Shown here: positions 1-9,500 of the stretch, piece after piece
Numbering within the stretch: the first letter of the stretch is position 1
Layout: every line of letters starts with the position of its first letter
Assembly (NCBI GenBank): GCA_020630435.1
Contig: JAHDBJ010000016.1
Coordinates: 1-64,000, forward strand
DNA from: Saprospiraceae bacterium
GTDB lineage: Bacteria; Bacteroidota; Bacteroidia; Chitinophagales; Saprospiraceae
Reading direction: 5' to 3'
DNA: 64,000 nt
Position numbers and translations under genes: made by a program
The notes under the pieces: generated by a model
Told to the model about the DNA's origin: nothing
Seen by the model: only the letters and a program-made list of their open reading frames with translations
Databases searched by the model: none

Positions 1-80
1 ATTTTTTATTATATAATACTGAATTTCAGTTCTTTAACTGTGAACCTCACGTTAATATTATTCAAATTCCATAATAATTG

Positions 81-116
81 AATAGCTCTGTTGAATTTCA
101 GCAGAGCTATTTTTTA
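81..116 (+). terminator. Rho-independent terminator of an upstream gene
   Basis: A 10-bp perfect stem (AATAGCTCTG at 81-90 with CAGAGCTATT at 102-111) is followed by a run of T. It would end transcription from a gene lying left of the window. Bases 1-80 hold no gene, only AT-rich sequence with a short palindrome at 18-30. Confidence 0.75.
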
Positions 117-214
117 TTATTAATTTTAATTAATTTGTGACCTAAGATAGAAGAATTCTACAAAGTTGTTTAATAATTAGTTTTCAAACAACTTCTCTAA
201 TAAACAATTGAACT

Positions 215-958
215 ATGTCAAATGCCTTAGGAATTATCCCTGCCCGATACGCTTCTACCAGATTCCCTGGAAAGCCTTTAGCCATGATAAATGGAAAAAG
301 TATGATTCAACGAGTCTATGAACAAGCCATCCAAGCCAATCTTCAAAAGGTAGTTGTTGCTACAGATGATACTCGGATCTATAATCATGTAAAAGCTTTC
401 AATGGACAAGTACAAATGACTGCCGAAAAGCATCAAAGTGGTACAGATAGGTGCGCAGAGATTGCTCAAAAAGAATCAAATTTTGACATTGTTGTAAATA
501 TTCAAGGAGACGAACCTTTCATTCAACCACGACAAATTAATCTAGCCATTTCAATTTTTGAGGCACAGTCGTCTACTGAAATCGCTACCCTAGCAAAAAC
601 AATAGAAAACCAAGAAGAGCTTTTTAATCCTAATGTAGTAAAAGTCCTTTTTGATAAGCATAAAAAAGCAATCTATTTTAGTAGACAAACTATTCCCTAT
701 ATCAGAAATGAACCTCAAAAGAACTGGCTTAACAAACACGATTTCTATAAGCATATTGGTTTGTATGCCTACAAAAGAGCAGCCTTACTCAAAATTTCAA
801 AACTATCCTCTTCTAGTTTTGAAGTAGCCGAATCCCTAGAGCAGCTACGCTGGTTACAACATGGTTATACTATTGGCGTAGCGCTAACATCAATTGAGAC
901 ACAAGGCATTGATACCCCCGAAGATTTAAAAAAAATAATGCAAACTAATCTTAGATAG
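215..958 (+). CDS. kdsB: 3-deoxy-manno-octulosonate cytidylyltransferase (CMP-KDO synthetase)
   Basis: This cytosolic enzyme activates KDO with CTP to CMP-KDO, the donor for the inner core of lipopolysaccharide. At 247 residues it has the usual family length. The N-terminal nucleotide-binding signature IIPARYASTRFPGKPL sits at residues 7-22, HQSGTDR at 73-79 and the metal/substrate loop QGDEPF near 97-102, all classic KdsB motifs. The ATG start fits directly before the signature. The gene follows a terminator of the previous transcript, so it probably begins its own transcript, although no clear TAnnTTTG promoter box was seen upstream. A GNAT gene follows 38 bp downstream on the same strand and may be co-transcribed. 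The identification is secure; nothing looks damaged. Confidence 0.96.
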   Translation: MSNALGIIPARYASTRFPGKPLAMINGKSMIQRVYEQAIQANLQKVVVATDDTRIYNHVKAFNGQVQMTAEKHQSGTDRCAEIAQKESNFDIVVNIQGDEPFIQPRQINLAISIFEAQSSTEIATLAKTIENQEELFNPNVVKVLFDKHKKAIYFSRQTIPYIRNEPQKNWLNKHDFYKHIGLYAYKRAALLKISKLSSSSFEVAESLEQLRWLQHGYTIGVALTSIETQGIDTPEDLKKIMQTNLR

Positions 959-996
959 AACCTTCTCATTTTTTCTTTATTAATACAACAAAGAAA

Positions 997-1506
997 ATGC
1001 TTGAAACTGAAAGGCTAATTTTGGCTCCTCTAAAATATACATATGTAGACCCTCTTTTTCAACTCTGTTGTAAAAATAAAAAGGCCATGGAAAAAACGAT
1101 GTATAATCGATGTTTGACTTTAAAAGAATTCATTGGATTTTTAGATAAATTTATTATTTCTAGAGATGACAAATTCGGTTTTTGGGTGTTTCTTCTCAAA
1201 AAGAACAATACTGTTATTGGTTTTGGTGGTTTATTGAAATGCCGATACCTCAATATAGAAGATTATGAGATAGGGTTTATTCTAGATGATAAATATTGGT
1301 GTAAAGGCTTTGCTACAGAGGTCGGTCAATTTCAAATTAATTATGCATTTCATATACTAAACCTCCATAGAGTATTAGCCACCGCACATTCAGATAATTT
1401 GACTTCTCAAAATGTACTCCATAAACTAGGAATGATTTACAATGATACTATAAAAACAAAAACGAGAGGTACTCGTCTTTTATATAAAAAGTATTCTAAA
1501 AAATAA
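997..1506 (+). CDS. GNAT family N-acetyltransferase (RimJ/RimL-like)
   Basis: The 169-residue protein opens with LETERLILAPL, the typical start of RimJ/RimL-type acetyltransferases. It carries the acetyl-CoA-binding region around residues 88-115 (GFILDDKYWCKGFATE) and the later HRVLATAHSDNLTSQNVLHKLGM block that closes the fold. Family members transfer acetyl groups to protein N-termini, amino acids or small amines; the substrate here cannot be read from sequence. It lies 38 bp after kdsB and could share its transcript, with no obvious functional link to KDO. The Q/R-x-x-G-x-G/A loop is changed to KYWCKGFA, which is common in this subfamily. Confidence 0.88.
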   Translation: MLETERLILAPLKYTYVDPLFQLCCKNKKAMEKTMYNRCLTLKEFIGFLDKFIISRDDKFGFWVFLLKKNNTVIGFGGLLKCRYLNIEDYEIGFILDDKYWCKGFATEVGQFQINYAFHILNLHRVLATAHSDNLTSQNVLHKLGMIYNDTIKTKTRGTRLLYKKYSKK

Positions 1507-1540
1507 TAACTGTCTAGAATTTATCCAAACAGTTATTATT
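1502..1540 (-). terminator. Terminator between convergent genes
   Basis: AATAATAACTG (1502-1512) pairs with CAGTTATTATT (1530-1540). Read on the minus strand the stem is followed by a T run, so it best serves the lipoprotein gene at 1571-2155. It may also work weakly for the plus-strand acetyltransferase gene, which it overlaps by a few bases. Confidence 0.6.
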
Positions 1541-1570
1541 GATAAGTGACTTATATATATTTCAAAAAGA

Positions 1571-2155
1571 TTAAAATTCTGGTGTATTTACATCTACTAC
1601 AATAGCTCCATTAGGATATATGTCATTTACTTCAGCCTTATAAATCCCTGGTCTAATTGTACTATTAAACGGCATCGCTAAAGATTGCGCTAAATGGTCT
1701 GGAATAAATACCTCATCAAATACAGGTACATATCCATCTGTCGTCAAACCATTATCACTAGAAGTTGGAAGTATGACTAATTTATCATTAGTATATCTAA
1801 GCCCTGCTTGAGTATCACCATCTTCTGTCTCAATTTCTCGAAGGATAAAACAAATCCCAATCGGATTACTACATCCATTTCCTCCCCATCTGAACTTAAC
1901 AGTAGGTTTAGCTTCTGGATCTATTGGATCATCTTCTCCTGTTCTTAACACATAAGTATTATCTATTACTTCGTGTCTGTTAAAAAATTCTTTTTCTGCT
2001 TCAGATTCTACTAAGAATCTAAATTCATCTAATGATACTTTTGTGTCTGGCAATGTAAAATCTAGGTTACTTGTCGAAGTGCTTTCTGAGCATGAAAAAA
2101 TAAAAAGTGTGCACGTCAATGCAACTACTGCATTTAATAAATTTCTTCTAAACAT
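1571..2155 (-). CDS. Hypothetical lipoprotein
   Basis: The 194-residue protein has a lipoprotein signal: charged MFRRN start, hydrophobic stretch and the lipobox-like IFSC with Cys about residue 22. It is therefore probably acylated and anchored in the outer or inner membrane. The mature part is rich in Asp, Glu and Pro, has one Cys pair (GCSNPIGIC near residue 95-103) and ends in a short beta-rich segment. I recognise no family. It is a single gene on the minus strand facing the acetyltransferase, with about 280 bp of AT-rich non-coding sequence upstream. Confidence 0.75.
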   Translation of the reverse strand: MFRRNLLNAVVALTCTLFIFSCSESTSTSNLDFTLPDTKVSLDEFRFLVESEAEKEFFNRHEVIDNTYVLRTGEDDPIDPEAKPTVKFRWGGNGCSNPIGICFILREIETEDGDTQAGLRYTNDKLVILPTSSDNGLTTDGYVPVFDEVFIPDHLAQSLAMPFNSTIRPGIYKAEVNDIYPNGAIVVDVNTPEF

Positions 2156-2433
2156 GATTGTTGGATTTTGATTATCAGCCTTACTTTGTTTTTAGGAGTG
2201 TTCAGGACAATTTTTTCTCCTATAAATGAGCCCTAAATAATAATTGATTTTAATTTGCCCTATTAAGAAGAAAAAATAAAAGGCGTGACAAACTCTTTTA
2301 ATATATTTAAAAAACAAATACTTAAAATAAACATTTAAATATATAAACAACTATTTATCATAAATAAAGAACATAAAAACACAAGTAAACTAATATTAAA
2401 GATATAGATATAAGCCAGAATCCATTTTTAGAA

Positions 2434-3129
2434 TTAACAATAATTTCTGGTTATTCCAATTAAGACTGTAACCAAAATCATTAATATAAAAAATATCAAT
2501 ATAGCAGTAAATGATTGCAAGAACACTTCTATGTCTTTGGGTTTTGACTTGTATATCTCATAGGTTATCCAAGCTATAATAATATATAAAAACGGATTGA
2601 ATAGCAAAGGCAATTTAAATATGACAAATATAATAAGTCCAATTAAAGTAGCTTGTCCCACTACAAAGGAATTTATAGCTAAATGCTCCGCAAAATTATA
2701 CCTTCTAAAAACCAGTTTCGTTGATAGACTTAACCATATAATAGAAAAAATCCAGAAATATTTGAAATATTCTTTTATGAATTTTCCTGTTTCATAGCCC
2801 ATCTCAAAAGCTCTACCATCATTATTGATTTTTGCTATAGAAAAGTCAATAAAAGATTCTGCTACTAAGTATAATGTAACGGTAATAATTAAAAAAGAAA
2901 TAGGATTAAAAATATTTTTTCTTTTTCCTTGAATATAATCTTTTACTATCTTACTTGGATCTAACAGTAGGTTTTTCGCATTGAATAAGTATCCTTTATC
3001 CATATTTGTTATGGTAGTAAAAGCAGCATTGAACATTGACCCAAATGTAATTTCAGGTATTTCAGATTTTTGACCGCAATTCGGACAATAGCGTTCGGTA
3101 TGCTCACTTTGACAATTAATACAGATCAT
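2434..3129 (-). CDS. DUF3667-like zinc-ribbon membrane protein
   Basis: The 231-residue protein starts with a zinc ribbon of two Cys pairs (CINC and CPNC within residues 3-18), then a GSMFNAAFTTITNMDKGYLFN segment. The motif DYIQGKRKNIFNPISFL, typical of the Bacteroidota DUF3667 family, follows. Three to five hydrophobic membrane segments lie after residue 75. Function of the family is not established. It lies 33 bp after the GMC oxidoreductase on the same strand and may be co-transcribed with it. The ATG start places the zinc ribbon at the very N-terminus, as in relatives. Confidence 0.8.
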   Translation of the reverse strand: MICINCQSEHTERYCPNCGQKSEIPEITFGSMFNAAFTTITNMDKGYLFNAKNLLLDPSKIVKDYIQGKRKNIFNPISFLIITVTLYLVAESFIDFSIAKINNDGRAFEMGYETGKFIKEYFKYFWIFSIIWLSLSTKLVFRRYNFAEHLAINSFVVGQATLIGLIIFVIFKLPLLFNPFLYIIIAWITYEIYKSKPKDIEVFLQSFTAILIFFILMILVTVLIGITRNYC

Positions 3130-3162
3130 TTGAATTGTATTTCCACAGATACTAAATGTTTT

Positions 3163-5157
3163 TTAGAAAATATTTTTAGAAATATAATAGGCTAATGCTT
3201 GAATAGACAACATCGGATTTACACCACTACATTGCGGAAAAACACTAGCATCTGCTACGTATAAATTTTTGACTTCTCTACTTTCTCCTGTTGGTAAAAC
3301 GGGATGTTTTTTATTAGCTCCTCCCATACGGCAAGTTCCCATTTGATGGGCTGAAAATAAGATAAACCGATTAATGGACCAGCTTTTTCGCTCTACTCTT
3401 TTTAAAAAAACGTCTATACTTTCTTCATCTCTTCGCCACTCTAGTTGTTCATTGTGCAAGACATTTATCCTTTTTGCTCCAGCCGCTTCATGGATTTTTA
3501 CACTTTCTTTTATCCCATGCAATAGATGCTTTTTATCATAAGCATTTAAGGTATAATGTGCCAAAGCCCTCTTTTCTTTCCCTAGAGTAATACGTCCTCC
3601 AAACTTATCCCTTGTTAGGACAAGGAATGCTGCAAGATGTTTGGCTCTTAGCATATCTTTTTTAAATTGTTGTCCTGAATTCCAAGAGAGAGCCAATGCC
3701 ATAAAACCACTATGTAAAGGAGGCGTTTCAATTTTATAACCAAAATTACCATCTAATCGGGTAAACTCATCACAAGTTGCTGACATAATGGGTCCCTCCC
3801 ATCCTTTAACCGCCTTATCATAATCTCCTACAACTGCGTTTACAGGATGTAAATATAAATGCTTTCCTATATGAGAATGTCGTAAACCACTTCGCATAAG
3901 AATCGCAGGTGTATGAATAGCCCCAGCACTTACAACTACTTTTTTTGCTTTAATCGTTACAGCATATATATTTCCATCTTTACTTTTATAAATCGCTTTC
4001 GCCCCTTGAACTATACCTGCTTCATATCTTATACTTTGTACTTGAGTATTAGCAAGAATCCTAGCACCATGATCTACTGCATCTTGAAGAAATGTTTTCA
4101 TCGTTCCTTGTTTATATCCAAACTTATCCCCTAAACAAGCATAACCTTGCGATTTCCAATACAAGTCTTTATCTACATCTGTTTTTAATGTTTGAACATT
4201 TCTAGGGATATTAGCTGTTTCATAGCCCAATTTTTTCGCTCCATCTAATAAAAACTGATTTTGGGGATTATGAATAGATGATGTGGTATTGATATTTGTT
4301 CTTTTTTCAATAAACTCAAAACAATCTTTGTATTCACTATCTAAAAAATGCGCATTCCCATGTTCAGTTGCCCACTCATGTAATATATAATCTGGTGTCC
4401 TAAATGAGGCAGACCAGTTCACCGTTGTCCCCCCCCCTACACAACTCCCAGCTAAAATTGTTGTAGAACCATTCATTGAGGTCATTGCTGCTTTTCGTTC
4501 ACAAATTTTACCTAGCATATCTACTTCCTCAAAGTTCATATCTTCATCCTTTATATAATCTCCTTTTTCTACTATTAGTACTTCTTTTCCTGCCTTTGCC
4601 AATTCAGCAGCTACTACTCCTCCTCCTGCGCCACTCCCGATAACTAAGACTTCACAACTCAAACTTAAAGACTTGTCAATATGTAATGGTTTCAGTCCTT
4701 TCGTTTGAAAAGTTGGAATGACTTGTTTTATAGGACCATCATATTGAATAGCTTCCCAGTTAGGATTCGGTTTATCGCTTTCTGTATAACCAAAATATAA
4801 AAGAGGAATTAACTTTTTTAATGAGATATAGCCTTTACGGATAATCGCCAATGGGTGGCTTGCCCATTTTTGTAACAGTTGTTCTCTTTGTTCTATATTA
4901 AGTTTATCAATAGATTTTAAAGCCCCAAACCAAGTAATACCTAACAATTGGCTGCTTAATAAATCCAATAATTGCCTAAATTCTTTTTGTTGTTCTATTG
5001 GTAAGGCAGAAATAATTTCTTCAATCTTATTAAAATAGTTTATATCTGAGCCTTTACGATTCCAATAGGGTTGTAGTTCCGAATTACCAGAAGTGGAAGG
5101 GATAAAAGTATCTGCAACTGCACGAAGTATTTTTTTTTGTTGTTTCGTTAGTTTCAT
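3163..5157 (-). CDS. GMC family FAD-dependent oxidoreductase (fatty-alcohol-oxidase-like)
   Basis: The 664-residue flavoenzyme has an N-terminal helical region (about 1-150) like that of long-chain alcohol oxidases. The FAD-binding motif VLVIGSGAGGGVVAAELA is near residues 170-187, with the acidic ribose-binding end EKG about 20 residues later. The GMC signature region GSCVGGGTTVNWSASFRTP follows, then the C-terminal HQMGTCRMGG and NPMLSIQALA motifs around 600-650. GMC enzymes oxidise alcohols using FAD; a long-chain or sterol-like alcohol is plausible but inferred. No signal peptide is visible, so it is probably cytosolic or peripheral. It sits between a lipoprotein gene (29 bp upstream) and the DUF3667 gene (33 bp downstream), suggesting one minus-strand operon 5993-2434. 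A run of seven C at 4430-4437 falls in the coding sequence but the frame stays open. Confidence 0.9.
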   Translation of the reverse strand: MKLTKQQKKILRAVADTFIPSTSGNSELQPYWNRKGSDINYFNKIEEIISALPIEQQKEFRQLLDLLSSQLLGITWFGALKSIDKLNIEQREQLLQKWASHPLAIIRKGYISLKKLIPLLYFGYTESDKPNPNWEAIQYDGPIKQVIPTFQTKGLKPLHIDKSLSLSCEVLVIGSGAGGGVVAAELAKAGKEVLIVEKGDYIKDEDMNFEEVDMLGKICERKAAMTSMNGSTTILAGSCVGGGTTVNWSASFRTPDYILHEWATEHGNAHFLDSEYKDCFEFIEKRTNINTTSSIHNPQNQFLLDGAKKLGYETANIPRNVQTLKTDVDKDLYWKSQGYACLGDKFGYKQGTMKTFLQDAVDHGARILANTQVQSIRYEAGIVQGAKAIYKSKDGNIYAVTIKAKKVVVSAGAIHTPAILMRSGLRHSHIGKHLYLHPVNAVVGDYDKAVKGWEGPIMSATCDEFTRLDGNFGYKIETPPLHSGFMALALSWNSGQQFKKDMLRAKHLAAFLVLTRDKFGGRITLGKEKRALAHYTLNAYDKKHLLHGIKESVKIHEAAGAKRINVLHNEQLEWRRDEESIDVFLKRVERKSWSINRFILFSAHQMGTCRMGGANKKHPVLPTGESREVKNLYVADASVFPQCSGVNPMLSIQALAYYISKNIF

Positions 5158-5186
5158 AATCTAAGATAAGAAACAATTTCAGAATA

Positions 5187-5993
5187 TCAGTCTTCATTTA
5201 ACACTTCGTATTTCGTACATAAAAAAATGATTGATTCTGCAAATCCTCCTTGTTTATAGCCTTTGGCTTTTACTTTCGTTTTATTTTTAATCAATTGATT
5301 TATACGTCTTAGGTTTTTATTCTGTGGTATAAAAGGAATCGCTTCTATGGTTGGAGCGCCTTCTCCGTGAGGGTTTGGTATAGGCTCTTCTAAAATAATC
5401 TTATAGTCATAAGCAATATCTGGAGCAGGACGAGTATTATATGCAATTGTGCCATTTAATATTGTAAACTCTCCAAAAGGTTTATCCTCTATTGGATTTT
5501 CTTTTTTTAATGTAATAGTATTTAGACAACAAGTGTTTTTAACGCTTTTTATAGCATTCAGATCAACTGCACTAGCTTCAAAAGTATATTGCCCATTAAA
5601 CTCTTTTGTGTCGAGTTTCCACCCTTCCCTCAATTCTCCTTCAATTTCAATGCATTGGCCAACAAATTTTTCTATATCTTTTTCTGTAATAAGGTAAAAT
5701 TTATATTTTAATGATTGTAGTAAATATTTTGTATGAAAACCATAATATTTTTTTTCATATTCACCCAATCCTGAATACCGCAATATTCCTTTAGCTTTTA
5801 TTTTTTGTTTAGTTTCCAACATAAAATCATCTGCTAATTGCTCCGAACATTTTTTTTTATCTTCTGTCTTTAATGATTTGGCTTCTGTTTCATTTGATAT
5901 AGACTCAACTTGATTAACATTTTTATTTTTAGGCTTATTGCAACTCAATGCAATCATCAAGAATGTGCATAATAGAATTAGAGCTTTGTTCAT
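5187..5993 (-). CDS. Hypothetical lipoprotein
   Basis: The 268-residue protein begins MNKALILLCTFLMIALSCNK, a clear lipoprotein signal with the acylated Cys at residue 18, followed by a Lys/Glu-rich linker. The mature region contains two similar segments: one around residues 65-125 (KIKAKGILRYSG, then QCIEIEGELREGW) and one around 170-268 (NGTIAYNTRPAPDIAYDYKIIL, then TKVKAKGYKQGGF). Both look like small beta-barrel nucleic-acid- or ligand-binding folds, but this is inference and no family is recognised. It is the first gene of a likely operon with the GMC oxidoreductase. Confidence 0.75.
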   Translation of the reverse strand: MNKALILLCTFLMIALSCNKPKNKNVNQVESISNETEAKSLKTEDKKKCSEQLADDFMLETKQKIKAKGILRYSGLGEYEKKYYGFHTKYLLQSLKYKFYLITEKDIEKFVGQCIEIEGELREGWKLDTKEFNGQYTFEASAVDLNAIKSVKNTCCLNTITLKKENPIEDKPFGEFTILNGTIAYNTRPAPDIAYDYKIILEEPIPNPHGEGAPTIEAIPFIPQNKNLRRINQLIKNKTKVKAKGYKQGGFAESIIFLCTKYEVLNED

Positions 5994-6532
5994 TTTGATT
6001 TTTTTGATTTCAAACCGTACCTTCTAAATATTAGAGCAAAATTTAAAGTTAAATATTTCCCTATTTTTATTTACACTAATCTCATTTATTTAAACATAAA
6101 GTTGTTTTAGAATTAGGCTGAATATTTATATTTAAAAGACAAATTAAAAAAACTTTACTTTTTAAAACATAAAAAATACAAATATTTTTCATCGATTCCT
6201 AGTCTAATTTTCAACCCTCTAGGGAATTATAATATTACTTCCATCTATAATTTCTATCCATAAATCTTAGTCTTATTATCATTATTTCATAAAACTACAA
6301 CAATTACAAACTACATATAAATACTTATTAAACAAATTTTTAAACATTAAAATAAATATAAAATAAAAAACTTATTACTCTTTTTGTCTTTTTAAGCTAT
6401 TTCTAAAGAGTATAATTTTGAATTACCATTCAATTAAAACTAAGCTGTAGAATGATAGTTGAATTATACTTTAAAAATCATTTTAAACTAAAATGAATAT
6501 AGAATCATAACTAGACAAAAAATGACTTTATT
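5994..6532. other. AT-rich intergenic region between divergent genes
   Basis: This 539-bp region separates the minus-strand lipoprotein from the plus-strand surface gene. It is very AT-rich with no open frame of interest. The only regulatory sign is a TAATTTTG box at 6413-6420, matching the Bacteroidota -7 consensus, which could drive the downstream surface gene with a leader of about 105 nt. No good -33 box is present at the usual spacing. Confidence 0.5.
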
Positions 6533-9500
6533 ATGAAATGTAACAATTTATCTTTATTTCTCATTATTCTTTTTTCCTGTTTATCATCGCTTATTTCTGC
6601 AGAGATAATTTATGAGATTACTCCAGCAAGCAACTTGAGTTGTAATGGGGCAATCGACATCACCAATACTGGAAATACAGCCCCCTATACCTATTTATGG
6701 ACAGGACCTAATAATTTTACAGCTAACACAAAAGATATAAATAATTTATGTGGAGGAACATATCTTCTAACTGTAATAAATGCTTATGCTTGTGAAACAC
6801 TTCTTAGTATAAATGTTCCAGGACCAAGTTGTAATATTAATGTAATTGTTGAAAGAAAACTAGATGTATGTACCATCGGAGATGGTCGTATTGATCTAAA
6901 TATTGAAGGAGATAATCCTAATAATTATACATTTGCTTGGGATAATGGAAGATTCGGACGATACTTTGCAGGATTAAGTCCTGGGGAATATTGTGTAACT
7001 ATACAAAAGAAAAATTTTCCTGATTGTTCAGTTGTAGAATGTTTTGAAATATTAGACAATGGAATTGATTTGGACTTAGCATCAGTACAAGACGCTTCTT
7101 CTAGTGGTGGAGATGGCGAAATTATCATTACTGTCGCTAGTCCTTCATCTTATGAAATCGTTTGGAGTGATAATCCTTCTGAAACAGGACTCCATCGTAC
7201 TGGCTTGAACGCAGGTAACTATAGTGTAACAGTAACTAATGACGGTTGTTCGGAGACTTTAGATATTACTGTAGGAGGAGGAACTTGTGAAATAGAGGTT
7301 ACCTCTTATATTAAACCATATTGTGGTATGGGTTCAAATAATGCAAACGGATATGGTAATATTTCTATCTCTCCTGTAATTACTGGTAATTATACTTACG
7401 AATGGTATAAAGAGGGAAATCCTTCATTTTATCAAACTGGAGATTATATTTATAATTTAGAAATAGGACAATATATTTTAGAAGTTACAGACTTACAAAA
7501 TAGTTGTAAAGCTGCTCCAAAAATGTTTTATGTTCATGATGAATCTATTAGCAATGTTGCCTATAATGTTCAACATACTAATACGGATATTTGTAATGGT
7601 GAGATTACCGTAACTTCCGTAAATACGAGTAGTTCAAATTATGATTTATCTTGGTATGCTCGTTTTGGAGCTGATTACCTAGAAAAACAAGACGGCATTC
7701 AAGACGCTTGCGCTGGATTATATACAATGAGTGTATCAACAGATGGAGGATGTTTACATCAAGAGAATATTAATATTTATGAATGTAGTGTATTTTATAG
7801 TTATGATATAACACATTCTTGTGAAACCTATAATACTTCAAATCCTTGGAGTGGAGACTGGACAGGAGCTATTGAGTTAAATATTCCTAATGGTGCTAAC
7901 TATAGTTATTATTGGACTACAGGAGCGACTACTTCCTCTATCAGTAATATTCCAGCAGGAAATTATCATGTTACGATTACTAATAATGATATGGGTTGTC
8001 AGGTAATTTCTCCTCCAATTACAGTATTAGATCAATCTTTTACGATTCCTTATGTCGTAACAAATGCTACAGAAGGCATCAATAATGGAAAAATTGTCAT
8101 CAATTTTCCAACAAATGAGATCAATAATTATACTTATAGTTGGAGTCATAATCCTAATTTGAACTCTAATCTTGCAGAAAATCTAGCAGGCAATACAAGT
8201 TATACTGTAACCATAATACATAATGATACAGGATGTGAGAGCGTAGAAACTATTTACGTAAATGAAGAAGACTGTGAAACAATACTTGTTGAATCTACAA
8301 TTATAGATGCCTATCCTGGAAATAATGATGGTCATATAGAAATAACATCTATCAGTCCAAATACACTAAGTGATTATACCTATAATTGGAGTCATAACCC
8401 TAATTTAAATTCGCCTCTAGCTACTAACCTCTTTGGCAATAATCACTATACTGTGAGCATCGTCCATAATGTAACAGGCTGCCAACATAACGAAACGTTT
8501 TATGTTGGTTTACAAAATTGTGAGACGATTACGCTTCAATCCTCCGTAAACAACGCTACTTTTGGTAATAATGATGGGAGTATAGAAGTAACAGAGATCA
8601 GTCCAGGTACTTTAAATGATTATAGCTTTAATTGGAGTCATAATCCTAATTTGAATAGTCCTATAGCGATAGGTTTAGCCGAGGGAAATTATACTGTAAC
8701 AGTAACACATCTATCAAGTGGATGTACACATACCCAAAATTTCACGATTAGTACAGATTCTCTTGACTGTTCATCCATTACTATCGAATCAACCACTACG
8801 AATCCTACAGCAAGCAATGATAATGGAAGCATAGATATAAATAGTATTACCCCAGGAACACTAAACGACTATACCTATAGTTGGAGTCATAATCCTAATC
8901 TCAACAGCCCGCTAGCTATAAATTTAGCAGCAGGAGATTATACAGTAACTCTAACACATTCATCAAGTGGATGTACAAGAATTGAAAATTTCACCCTTCA
9001 ATCTACTTGTAAAGATTTAGTCATTTCAGGAACAATTGTTAATGCCTGCTCTCCCCGATCAACCGATGGTAGTATTATTTTAAGCATCAATATTTCTGGT
9101 AGTTATTCTTACTTATGGAGTAATGGAGCAACTACTACAGATCTAACAGGCGTACAAGCAGGTGATTATATCGTTACCATTACAGATAATGATACGGCTT
9201 GTACTTACACCCGAACATATACAATTGGAATTAAGGAACTGCCTACGATAAATCCACAAGCAGTAGTAACACACATAGAGGTCATTGAAGGAGAATTTGA
9301 TGTATATCCTCCTGGTAATCGAATGAATGGTGCTATCTATATTAATGGGATTAATAATCCGAATGATTTTACATATACTTGGAGCAATTCTAGTGGTTTT
9401 AGTGCAAGTACAAAAGATATTGCAGGATTGAGTGTAGGCGGGATATATAATTTATCAATATACCAAAATGGCTGTCTTGTAGAATCAATGAGTATTGAAG

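Noticed and set aside
18-30. Palindrome ACTGAATTTCAGT at the left edge
   Set aside because: It is short, in AT-rich sequence, and without T tract or neighbouring start codon.
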